Shown here: in pieces, positions 1 through 9,123 of the stretch
Position numbering within the stretch: position 1 is the stretch's first letter
Layout: every line of letters starts with the position of its first letter
From: an uncultured Thermoanaerobacteraceae bacterium
GTDB lineage: Bacteria; Bacillota; DSM-12270; Thermacetogeniales; Thermacetogeniaceae
DNA length: 9,474 nucleotides
NCBI GenBank assembly: GCA_937914965.1
Contig: CALGIY010000344.1
Span: forward strand, 1-9,474
Direction: 5' to 3'
The notes under the pieces: model-generated
Seen by the model: the letters and a program-made list of their open reading frames with translations, nothing else
The model's database searches: none
Told to the model about the DNA's origin: nothing
Position numbers and translations under genes: made by a program

Positions 1-7
1 CATAAAG

Positions 8-275
8 TTTCCGTGCAGCCGGGGAGATAGCGGTGCCCTGTACCTGCAATCCGCTCCAGCAGGGGTGATGTCTCACCTAGGGTTGGCTGTTGCAGGGCTG
101 CCCCTGATAAGTGGCGATGACGTTTGGGTCTTACGCAACAGAAATTCATGAACCGTGTCAGGGCAGGAATGCAGCAGCACTAAGTGAAACCTTCTGTGTG
201 CCGTGAGGTCGCCTGAACCGAGTTAACTGTCAGGGTAACGCCTGTGATAACGATTCGAAGTGAGACGCACGGATT
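8..275 (+). ncRNA. ffs: Signal recognition particle RNA, large Bacillus type (scRNA/4.5S homologue)
   Basis: RNA scaffold of the signal recognition particle; it binds Ffh and targets nascent membrane and secreted proteins to the membrane. The S-domain core is recognisable at about 149-190: GAACCGTGTCAGG, a GGAA tetraloop at 166-169 closed by CA/TG, then GCAGCAGCACTAAGTG. Further conserved blocks follow, including GTGCCGTGAGG and CCGAGTTAACTG. The 5' part (about 28-70, GGTGCCCTGTACCTGCAATC) matches an Alu domain, so this is the long form of about 265 nt found in many Firmicutes, not the short 4.5S form. CCGTGC at 11-16 pairs with GCACGG at 267-272 and sets the approximate ends. The exact 5' end is uncertain because it lies almost at the window edge; CATAAA at 1-6 could be a -10 box. 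The gene converges on the broken tupC. Confidence 0.93.
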
Positions 276-539
276 TAAATAATAATATGTGGAAGAGGGA
301 AGAGCAGAATTTGTGCCTTTCCTTTTTTGTTTTATAGCCTGAAAGGTCACCCTTCCCCGGGTTGGTTTCTCTAGGAGGTTCAGCAGTTTGAGCAGGGTGC
401 TCTTTCCAGATCCATTGGGACCCATGATGGCATAAATTTTTCTCTCTTCCATTTGTAAATCTTTGATTTGAAGAACTGGAACCCCATCATATTCTTTGAC
501 GACATCTTTAAGTTCAAAGAGCGATTGCGGCATCATCAT
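180..539 (-). pseudogene. tupC: Truncated TupC-like tungstate ABC transporter ATP-binding protein
   Basis: N-terminal piece of an ABC ATPase that would energise the adjacent permease. Residues 1-66 are a normal start of the family, with the aromatic-loop region YDGVPVL and a perfect Walker A GPNGSGKST at residues 40-48, then LLNLLEKPTRGRVTF. After residue 66 (about position 342) similarity stops. The open frame runs on to a TAG at 180-182, but those codons are the antisense of the SRP RNA and its terminator. The Q-loop, the LSGGQ signature, Walker B and the switch His are all absent, so the product cannot hydrolyse ATP. Of three consecutive ATGs (531-539), the second or third is best placed after the AAAGGGG ribosome site; the first is only 2 nt from it. 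The gene starts 11 nt after the tupB stop. The tungstate assignment rests mainly on tupB and the riboswitch. Confidence 0.8.
291..333 (+). terminator. Probable intrinsic terminator of the SRP RNA
   Basis: GGAAGAGG at 291-298 can pair with CCTTTCC at 316-322 with one bulged G. It is followed by six T, one G and four T at 323-333. The stem is only 7 bp, so this is a moderate terminator, but its place just after the SRP RNA 3' end fits. Confidence 0.45.
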
Positions 540-550
540 TACCCCTTTTA

Positions 551-1243
551 CTAATTCAGTTTGGAATCATCCAGACGAATCAGGACAGAACTCACGATGA
601 ACGATATAGTCAGCAGGATCAAGCCGAGAGCCACAGCAAACTCAAAATTACCCTGCCTGGTTTCCAGGACAATGGAAGTGGTCAGCACACGGGTTTGAAA
701 CCGCACATTTCCTCCTACCATCATTACCGCTCCTACTTCCCCAAAAGCGCGGCCAAACCCAGTCATAATTCCAGCAATGATCCCCGCCCAGGCCTCTTTA
801 ACCACCGCCCAGGCAGCTTGCCTTTCGCTGGCACCCAATGTCCGTGCCGTATCGATGGCCAACTTTTCCTTGGCGGAAATGGCTGCTGCCGATAATCCAG
901 TGACGATCGGTGTAACTAGAAGCACCTGGGCTACAACCATCACTGGTGGAGTGAAAAGGATATCCATAAATCCCAAAGGACCACTGCGTGCGAACAACAT
1001 ATAAACCACTAGCCCGGCCAGAACCGGAGGAAGGCTCATCAAGGTATATGTCAGGCGCAGCAGTAATTTTCTACCAGGAAATCTCTTCAACCCCAAGAGT
1101 GCCCCTAGCGGCACCCCTAGTACAGCTCCGATAATCACTGCACTAGTGGTAACCGCCAGGGAAAGCCCTATGATTCCTGAAAACTCTCCTCCATGGGAGT
1201 AAAAAAACTGCCAGATGGAAGTGAGCAGACCTGGATCGGTCAT
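551..1243 (-). CDS. tupB: Tungstate-type ABC transporter permease TupB
   Basis: Integral membrane permease of 230 residues, full length for the TupB branch of the molybdate/sulfate/tungstate permease family. Hydrophobic segments lie at about residues 22-50, 64-86, 100-122, 150-178 and 202-224. The cytoplasmic EAA coupling loop, which docks on the ATPase, is seen at 133-158 (ARTLGASERQAAW... with the conserved G137). It is followed by GRAFGEVGAVMMVGGN at 164-179, a motif characteristic of TupB-like proteins. ATG start at 1243 with a GGGGG ribosome site 9 nt upstream. A Moco-type riboswitch and terminator precede it, linking expression to molybdenum/tungsten cofactor status. No TupA binding-protein gene lies between riboswitch and permease, and the downstream ATPase gene is broken. 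The permease itself is intact, but transport by this unit alone is doubtful. A sulfate or molybdate permease is a less likely alternative. Confidence 0.85.
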   Translation of the reverse strand: MTDPGLLTSIWQFFYSHGGEFSGIIGLSLAVTTSAVIIGAVLGVPLGALLGLKRFPGRKLLLRLTYTLMSLPPVLAGLVVYMLFARSGPLGFMDILFTPPVMVVAQVLLVTPIVTGLSAAAISAKEKLAIDTARTLGASERQAAWAVVKEAWAGIIAGIMTGFGRAFGEVGAVMMVGGNVRFQTRVLTTSIVLETRQGNFEFAVALGLILLTISFIVSSVLIRLDDSKLN

Positions 1244-1333
1244 TTCATCGTTCCCCCAATTTCAACATAAATTACGAAGAGCTAAATAAAGCAATAAAAC
1301 AAGCCTGACCCCGAAATGACACTGAAAAACCCC

Positions 1334-1377
1334 AAAAAAATGCCTGAACAGAAGTTTAAAAACTACATTGTTCAGGC
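1334..1377 (-). terminator. Intrinsic terminator of the Moco riboswitch leader (expression platform)
   Basis: On the minus strand GCCTGAACA (1369-1377) pairs perfectly with TGTTCAGGC (1342-1350). This 9-bp stem can be extended inward by a second short A/T-rich stem, and it is followed by seven T at 1334-1340 and a further T run. It starts 17 nt after the riboswitch P1 helix and ends about 90 nt before tupB. That position suggests transcription attenuation as the control mode. An alternative antiterminator pairing was not identified with certainty. Confidence 0.85.
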
Positions 1378-1394
1378 CCTCATTTTTTGCTTTC

Positions 1395-1495
1395 ACTCCT
1401 TTCCAAACACGGGAGGCATGGCGGTTTCCCGCCCTACCCTGCGGCCGGAAACCATAGTCCAGTCTAAATCAATCCCAGGTTTCCAGGCTCGGAGT
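1395..1495 (-). promoter_or_regulatory. Molybdenum/tungsten cofactor (Moco) riboswitch
   Basis: Minus-strand RNA leader of about 100 nt with the hallmarks of the Moco RNA motif. ACTCCGAGCC is at its 5' end and GCCTCCCGTG near the 3' end, followed by TTTGGAAAGGAGT. P1 forms between ACTCC (1491-1495) and GGAGT (1395-1399). A perfect 7-bp helix GGAAACC/GGTTTCC uses 1478-1484 and 1447-1453. A GGCGG-GAAA-CCGCC hairpin with a GNRA tetraloop lies at 1420-1433. The segment inside the 7-bp helix (1454-1477) shows little pairing, so the P3 helix seems reduced. Variants lacking P3 have been proposed to sense the tungsten cofactor; that reading is inference here. The element controls the tup genes downstream. 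Confidence 0.87.
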
Positions 1496-1505
1496 AAATA
1501 TCAGT

Positions 1506-1542
1506 ATTTCTTGTATTTTCGATATTAATCCTGCAAAATCCT
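1506..1542 (-). promoter_or_regulatory. Candidate promoter of the riboswitch-tup unit (sigma-H-like)
   Basis: Just upstream of the riboswitch on the minus strand are two overlapping AGGATT boxes: AGGATTTT at 1535-1542 and AGGATTA at 1526-1532. GAAA-type boxes follow about 22 nt after the start of each: GAAAATA at 1514-1520 and GAAAT at 1506-1510. The arrangement resembles sigma-H promoters (AGGAWWT, then GAAT), but the GAAT box is imperfect. No good sigma-A pair with 17-nt spacing was seen. Confidence 0.35.
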
Positions 1543-1560
1543 CTTTAGACACCATGTCAC

Positions 1561-1760
1561 CCAGGCGGCAGCATCAAGCGATGAAAACCTTTAGACCGGC
1601 TGGTTCGTAGTGAGTAACTATGGAGTCTCTGTTAACCGCGCCTGGCAAACGCGAAGTTGCCAGTTCAGACGCCGACGACTGGCTGCACCCAAGCAGTGAT
1701 CATCTAACAAAACCAACTCCGGCACTCAAACTTGTACCTCAGCATTACTATAGTTGCGCA
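1561..1760. other. Intergenic stretch with no gene identified; one short inverted repeat
   Basis: About 200 bp lie between the tup promoter candidate and the atp operon terminator. I find no convincing coding region on either strand and recognise no RNA family. The only structure that stands out is a perfect 7-bp inverted repeat, CTGGCAA (1642-1648) and TTGCCAG (1657-1663), with an 8-nt loop. It has no T run on either side, so it is not a simple terminator. It could be an operator palindrome or chance. Confidence 0.4.
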
Positions 1761-1791
1761 AAAAAACCTGGGAAGGTAACTCTCCCAGGTT
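1761..1791 (-). terminator. Intrinsic terminator of the atp operon
   Basis: On the minus strand AACCTGGGA (1783-1791) pairs with TCCCAGGTT (1765-1773), a perfect 9-bp stem with a 9-nt loop. At least six T follow (1761-1766). It lies about 38 nt after the atpC stop codon and closes the operon cleanly. Confidence 0.92.
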
Positions 1792-1828
1792 CTTGCACTA
1801 AAGACACCCTCCAAAGAGGAGTGTATAT

Positions 1829-2263
1829 TTACTTAGTTCCTACTGCTCTTGCTGCCTTCAAACGAGCCAGGGCTCTCTTTAAGGCAAGCTCTGCCCGGAG
1901 AGCATCGATTTCCTGCCTTTTTTGCTGTAGGCGCTTTTGTGCCCGTTGCTCTGCCTGTTTTGCCCTGTCCACATCGATCCTCTCACCACGCTCTGCGGTA
2001 TCGGGTAAGACACGCAGGACATTGCCGCTCATCTCGAAAACTCCCATATTACAGGCAACATAGTGGTGCTGTCCCTCTCTCACATATTTGATCACACCAA
2101 TATCAAGAGAGCCGATGAAAGGCGCATGGTTGCGTAAAATGCCCAGCAGACCATCTGTAGAAGGAATAATCACCCCTTCTATTTCCTCGTCGACCACAAC
2201 ACGCTCCGGGGTAATAACCTCTAGTTTAAAGTTGCTCCACTTTGCTTTGTCCTTTTCTGCCAC
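1829..2263 (-). CDS. atpC: F1Fo ATP synthase epsilon subunit
   Basis: Central-stalk subunit of 144 residues; with gamma it rotates inside the alpha3beta3 head, and its C-terminal helices can brake ATP hydrolysis. Residues 10-90 form the N-terminal beta sandwich, with the family block LLGILRNHAPFIGSL at 39-53. Residues 94-143 form the helical hairpin, starting with IDVDRA at 96-101, which resembles the ATP-binding I-D-x-x-R-A motif of some epsilon subunits, and continuing with Ala/Arg/Leu-rich helix. The length is slightly above the usual 130-140 because of a polar N-terminus (MAEKDKAKW). GTG start directly after the atpD TAA; the ribosome site GGAGG lies 11 nt upstream inside the end of atpD. 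Last gene of the operon, followed by the terminator. ATP binding as a regulatory input is inferred from the motif only. Confidence 0.96.
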   Translation of the reverse strand: MAEKDKAKWSNFKLEVITPERVVVDEEIEGVIIPSTDGLLGILRNHAPFIGSLDIGVIKYVREGQHHYVACNMGVFEMSGNVLRVLPDTAERGERIDVDRAKQAEQRAQKRLQQKRQEIDALRAELALKRALARLKAARAVGTK

Positions 2264-4593
<2,330 letters not shown>

Positions 4594-4613
4594 GCACTAT
4601 CACCACCTTCTGA

Positions 4614-6149
<1,536 letters not shown>

Positions 6150-6716
6150 CTACATTTCCACCTCAAGCTTTCCTAACGATCTGTCCATAAAGCGTGCTTC
6201 CATCATCTGCAATCGCTTGGTGACGCTCCCGTCATAAACGCGGTCTCCAATTTTGACCACTAAACCTCCGATTAGTTCTGGGTGCACGCTTACACGAAGT
6301 TCGATATTCTTCCCTGAAGCTTTTTTAAGGACTTCTTGCAATCTTGTCTCAAACTGAGGATTTAAGGGGTACGCGGTCTTAACCTCTGCCACAACGATGT
6401 TTTTTAGGCTCCTGACCAGATCTTGGTAGATCTCCAAAATAGCATCCAGGTTCTGCTCCCTGTGCTTGTCGATCAGAAGTTCCAAAAAACCTAGGACTAC
6501 AGGGGATATATGCCCTTCCATAAGGTTTCTGATAATTTCTTTTTTCACTCGTGTCGAGGCGCGCTGATACTCCAGCACTTGCCGGAGTTCTGGTTCCTGT
6601 TTGAGGAGTGCAACAACCTCTTCTAAGTCTTGTGCAACTTCCTCAACTATGTTCATCTCACGCGCTACATCAAACAGCCCATTGGCATAGCGCCGTGCAA
6701 CCGCTTGATTTGTCAA
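6150..6716 (-). CDS. atpH: F1Fo ATP synthase delta subunit
   Basis: Peripheral-stalk subunit (homologue of mitochondrial OSCP) that joins the top of alpha3beta3 to the b subunits; 188 residues, near the usual 180. The N-terminal helical domain (1-110) contains the family start VARRYANGLFDVA at 6-18. The C-terminal part carries the signature HPELIGGLVVKIGDRVYDGSV around residues 144-165, followed by a short helix. The start is TTG at 6716, overlapping the atpF TGA as TTGA; AGGGG lies 7 nt upstream and no ATG is suitably placed. The overlap points to translational coupling with atpF. The stop abuts the atpA start. Confidence 0.95.
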   Translation of the reverse strand: MTNQAVARRYANGLFDVAREMNIVEEVAQDLEEVVALLKQEPELRQVLEYQRASTRVKKEIIRNLMEGHISPVVLGFLELLIDKHREQNLDAILEIYQDLVRSLKNIVVAEVKTAYPLNPQFETRLQEVLKKASGKNIELRVSVHPELIGGLVVKIGDRVYDGSVTKRLQMMEARFMDRSLGKLEVEM

Positions 6717-7198
6717 TGAACGTCCCCTACCTCATTCAGAAAGTCCTCAACTATCTTTTGGTTATCTTCTGTGTTAATATTGCGGGTCAAAATCTTCTCC
6801 GCGGCCATCATTGACAAGGTGCCCACCTCTTGACGCAGAGCATACAGAGCTTGATCCCGCTCACGCCGGATCTCCTGGCGCGCTCTTTCCAGCAAAGCAG
6901 CGGACTCATCCCTTGTTTGGGCAAGGATAGCGGCCCGCTCTTCCTCTCCGGCCTTGGTCGCTTTGGCAACGATATTTTTAGCCTCTTCCCTGGCTCCAGC
7001 AATCTTTCCCTGGTAGTCTTTAAGAAGAGCAGTAGATTCGTTGCGGCTGCACTCAGCTTCGGAGATATTGTTAGCGATCTCTTCGCTTCTGTCATCTAAA
7101 AACTTCAGTACGGGATTGTAAAAAAATTTATACAAAACCCAAAGGATCACTACAAAGTTGATAATTGACCATATAACTGTTGATAGGTTTAGTTCCAT
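6713..7198 (-). CDS. atpF: F1Fo ATP synthase b subunit
   Basis: Peripheral-stalk (stator) subunit of 161 residues, a typical length. One N-terminal membrane helix spans about residues 7-27 (VIWSIINFVVILWVLYKFF), followed by the family block NPVLKFLDDR at 28-37. A long charged, Ala-rich amphipathic helix then runs to about 140 and dimerises as a right-handed coiled coil reaching up to delta. ATG start with GGGAGGG 8 nt upstream, in good agreement with other b subunits. Only one b-type gene is present, so the stator is presumably a homodimer and not the b/b' pair of phototrophs. The gene is preceded by an unusually long structured gap and overlaps atpH by 4 nt. Confidence 0.95.
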   Translation of the reverse strand: MELNLSTVIWSIINFVVILWVLYKFFYNPVLKFLDDRSEEIANNISEAECSRNESTALLKDYQGKIAGAREEAKNIVAKATKAGEEERAAILAQTRDESAALLERARQEIRRERDQALYALRQEVGTLSMMAAEKILTRNINTEDNQKIVEDFLNEVGDVH

Positions 7199-7391
7199 TC
7201 GCTGGTCCCTCCCACAACCGGGTTAAGAAATACCCGGGGGCGTACACGCACATGCGGTGCGCCCCTGGGTACCAGTAACCCTATTTACCCCGGTTCATGA
7301 TTACCGTTTACTGCCACATAATGTTTTCTGCTCCCACCTAAGCGGTAGGCACAACCATTTTTGTCCCCCATTTTTGTAGAAAGGGACTGGT
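7199..7391. other. atpE-atpF intergenic region with nested palindrome
   Basis: This 193-bp gap inside an otherwise tight operon contains no gene. An inner hairpin of 15 bp (two G-U pairs) pairs 7231-7245 with 7257-7271 around an 11-nt loop, TACCCGGGGGCG against CGCCCCTGGGTA. An outer arm AACCGGG (7216-7222) pairs with CCCGGTT (7289-7295), with a few more pairs inward, so the whole element spans about 80 bp. No T run follows on the minus strand, so it is not a standard terminator. Nearer atpE is a 10-bp direct repeat, CCATTTTTGT, at 7355-7364 and 7368-7377. Plausible roles are an mRNA stability or processing element between the c and b genes, or a small inserted repeat. Confidence 0.75.
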
Positions 7392-7625
7392 TTACATTTT
7401 AAGAAGCAGCAAAAAAGCTATTAAGAGGCCATAAATAGTCAACGCCTCCATAAAAGCCATAGCGATAATGAGAGTCGTCCGCAGCTCACCTGCCATTTCC
7501 GGTTGGCGGGCCATTCCCTCCATTGCTTTCGCTGCCGCGGTACCCTGACCAAGCGCAGGTCCGATTGTGGCAATACCCATAACAAGTGCTACAGCCAGTG
7601 CAATGATCGCAGATGTCATATTCAT
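7392..7625 (-). CDS. atpE: F1Fo ATP synthase c subunit (rotor ring)
   Basis: Ion-carrying hairpin protein of 77 residues that assembles into the rotor ring of Fo. Two membrane helices (about 5-27 and 49-75) are joined by the polar loop ARQPE (39-43), which contacts gamma and epsilon. The ion-binding carboxylate is E60 in [11 protein letters not shown]. Helix 1 carries PALGQG (23-28) with Q27, and Y65 is present. Na+-specific c rings have Gln in helix 1 and Ser/Thr right after the Glu; here the Glu is followed by Ala61 and Leu62, so proton coupling is more likely (inference). ATG start with a strong AAGGAGGG site about 10 nt upstream, as expected for a subunit needed in many copies. Flanked by a 69-nt gap to atpB and a structured 193-nt gap to atpF. 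Confidence 0.97.
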   Translation of the reverse strand: MNMTSAIIALAVALVMGIATIGPALGQGTAAAKAMEGMARQPEMAGELRTTLIIAMAFMEALTIYGLLIAFLLLLKM

Positions 7626-7694
7626 CTCTATCTCTCCCTCCTTTCTGCACCTACCTGCAATAAGATAAGAACTCGCGAAATAATCACTCCTGCC

Positions 7695-8366
7695 TTAGTG
7701 TGCATCTGCTGTGGCAGAAGAAATATATATCGCAGTCAGTGTTGTAAAAACCACTGCCTGGATAAATCCAAAAAGAATGCCCAGCATCTGCATAAGGGCC
7801 GGAGCAAAATATGGAGCAATGCTTAACAAAACAGCAACAACCATTTCCTCACCAAAGATGTTGCCGTAAAGTCGCAAAGACAATGACAGAGGTCTGACAA
7901 GCTCCTCAATTAAGTTTAATGGAAACATAAAAATAAATGGTTGAAAGAAGTGCTTCAGATATCCGAAACCCTTTTCACGAAAACCTGCGAACTGGGTAGC
8001 GAAAAATGCGACTAATGCTAGAGCGGCAGTTACACTTAGTGTACTGGTTGGCGGTCTAAAACCTTCTACATGGCCTGCTAGCGGTAGGATGCCTGACCAG
8101 TTGGAAACCAAAATAAATAGGAACAGGGTACATAACAATGGGAAATAGCGACGAGCCATTTTCTTTCCCATCATCCCCGAGAAAAAATTGAGCAGTCCTT
8201 CTACAGTATATTCAATCAAACACTGAAAGCGTCCTGGTACTTTATCCATTTTCCGGGTCATCAACACTAAAACTACAAACAAGAATGCCATAATTGCCCA
8301 CATGGTTGTCACATGCCCGGTGACTTCTAAACCAAAAATTGTGAACAAGACCTTGGCTGTTTCCAT
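7695..8366 (-). CDS. atpB: F1Fo ATP synthase a subunit
   Basis: Stator channel subunit of Fo, 223 residues, compact compared with the E. coli protein and typical for Firmicutes. It has about five to six membrane segments (roughly 19-37, 75-96, 108-128, 143-160 and the long helices 160-182 and 188-216). The essential arginine that faces the c-ring glutamate is R165 in SLSLRLYGN, equivalent to E. coli R210. NLIEELVRPLSLSLRLYGNIFGEE (151-174) is the most conserved block, and Q203 in GFIQAVVF matches the conserved Gln of the last helix. ATG start at 8366 with AAAGGGG 7 nt upstream. It follows atpI after a 60-nt gap and precedes atpE. Confidence 0.97.
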   Translation of the reverse strand: METAKVLFTIFGLEVTGHVTTMWAIMAFLFVVLVLMTRKMDKVPGRFQCLIEYTVEGLLNFFSGMMGKKMARRYFPLLCTLFLFILVSNWSGILPLAGHVEGFRPPTSTLSVTAALALVAFFATQFAGFREKGFGYLKHFFQPFIFMFPLNLIEELVRPLSLSLRLYGNIFGEEMVVAVLLSIAPYFAPALMQMLGILFGFIQAVVFTTLTAIYISSATADAH

Positions 8367-8426
8367 AAATAAACCCCTTTCTGCGCATCCACAATCCTTG
8401 TAAGCGTTTTTACATTACAGCATTAT

Positions 8427-8744
8427 TTACCGAGAAGATTTCTTCTTCTTCCAGGGATGTTTCTTGCTTTCCCTGTACGACTGCACTATAGCGACATTTT
8501 TCATCACAACGAGACCAATACCAGTCCCCGCAATTATCCAGATCTCACCACCCACCAAAAAGGCTAAGAAAAGAGCCAAGATGTTAGTAAAATAGCGTAT
8601 AATATAGCAATTGACAACAGCCATTGTTGCCTCACCTGAAGGACGCCCTTCATTTTTTTTAAGCGTCCACTGGAGGTAATAGTGATTGCCAATACTAACT
8701 GCTGTCCCCCAAAGGAGACCGATGAGCAGATATTTCCACAACAC
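8427..8744 (-). CDS. atpI: ATP synthase protein I (AtpI-like accessory membrane protein)
   Basis: Small membrane protein of 105 residues at the usual place of atpI. Hydrophobic segments lie at about 4-25, 45-66 and 67-86, with a strongly basic C-terminal tail KKHPWKKKKSSR that should lie in the cytoplasm. Members of this family assist c-ring assembly or stability in some bacteria and are poorly conserved in sequence, so the call rests largely on size, topology and position. The start is GTG at 8744, or the next codon TTG. AGGAG lies only 2 nt before the GTG but 5 nt before the TTG, so the exact start is unsure. It follows atpZ after 9 nt. Confidence 0.8.
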   Translation of the reverse strand: MLWKYLLIGLLWGTAVSIGNHYYLQWTLKKNEGRPSGEATMAVVNCYIIRYFTNILALFLAFLVGGEIWIIAGTGIGLVVMKNVAIVQSYRESKKHPWKKKKSSR

Positions 8745-8753
8745 CGCTCCTCA

Positions 8754-9035
8754 TCACTCCTTATTACCTCCATTCCCATTGCCATTGCCATTGCCATTGC
8801 CATTGCCATTCCCAAGTGTTCTATTGATCATACGGAAAACACCGCGGAATCCGGCAGCAATTCCAAAAAGAGAAAAAACCAGTGTCAGCCAGTAACCTGT
8901 CTTATGAAAGATCAATCGATCCAGGTAATATCCCATATAATATCCTATTAACACAGAAGCCGCAAGAGTAATCCCTATATTTGTTACCAATCCCAATGCA
9001 CGCCATGCACTGGAAGATGCTTTCTTTTTGTCCAT
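8754..9035 (-). CDS. atpZ: AtpZ-like ATP synthase accessory protein with Gly-Asn repeat tail
   Basis: First gene of the atp operon, 93 residues. Two membrane helices (about 14-38 and 48-68) joined by a short polar loop match the small 'F1Fo ATPase gene 1' family (AtpZ/AtpQ), reported to assist magnesium or calcium uptake or Fo assembly; its exact role is not settled. The conserved-looking part is ALGLVTNIGITLAASVLIGYYMGYYLDR (13-40). The C-terminus is unusual: residues 75-88 are seven Gly-Asn pairs encoded by a hexanucleotide tandem repeat, followed by GGNKE. The tail is soluble and probably disordered. ATG start at 9035 with AAGGTG close upstream. A sigma-H-like promoter candidate lies in the 88-bp gap before it. 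Confidence 0.85.
   Translation of the reverse strand: MDKKKASSSAWRALGLVTNIGITLAASVLIGYYMGYYLDRLIFHKTGYWLTLVFSLFGIAAGFRGVFRMINRTLGNGNGNGNGNGNGNGGNKE
8771..8812. repeat. Hexanucleotide tandem repeat inside atpZ
   Basis: Seven 6-bp units on the plus strand: CATTCC, five copies of CATTGC, and CATTCC. They encode the Gly-Asn tail of AtpZ. Because the unit is 6 bp, gain or loss of units changes the protein by two residues without shifting the frame. The five central units are identical, which suggests recent slippage. Confidence 0.95.
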
Positions 9036-9078
9036 TTACACCTTCACCTTAAAATTTGAAAATACATAACTAATATTC

Positions 9079-9107
9079 TATTCTCTGCTATCAGTAAAAT
9101 TCCTGCC
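9079..9107 (-). promoter_or_regulatory. Candidate atp operon promoter (sigma-H-like)
   Basis: In the gap between wecB and atpZ the minus strand reads GGCAGGAATTTT, with AGGAATTTT at 9096-9104. After 12 nt comes AGAGAATA, with GAATA at 9079-9083. The boxes and spacing match the sigma-H pattern known from B. subtilis (AGGAWWT then GAAT, as in spoVG). A sigma-A reading, with TTGGCA as the -35 box, gives a poor -10 box. Transcription would start about 35-40 nt before atpZ. No terminator was seen after wecB, so read-through from upstream is also possible. Confidence 0.5.
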
Positions 9108-9123
9108 AACACACAATGGTTAC

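Noticed and set aside
695..1004. Two overlapping plus-strand open frames inside tupB
   Set aside because: They are antisense shadows of the TupB coding sequence, including its conserved EAA loop region.
1316..1528. 70-codon plus-strand open frame
   Set aside because: It covers the minus-strand riboswitch and its terminator, which fully explain the sequence.
1478..1791. Shared CCCAGGTT string in the riboswitch and the atp terminator
   Set aside because: Each copy has its own pairing partner and role; eight bases in common over 300 bp is readily chance.
1620..2063. 147-codon plus-strand open frame running into atpC
   Set aside because: Its second half is antisense to atpC and it crosses the atp terminator; its composition is not protein-like (shadow frame).
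8682..8951. Plus-strand open frames with Ile-Ala or Pro-Leu repeats
   Set aside because: The repeats are alternative readings of the hexanucleotide repeat whose real reading frame is the minus-strand atpZ tail.
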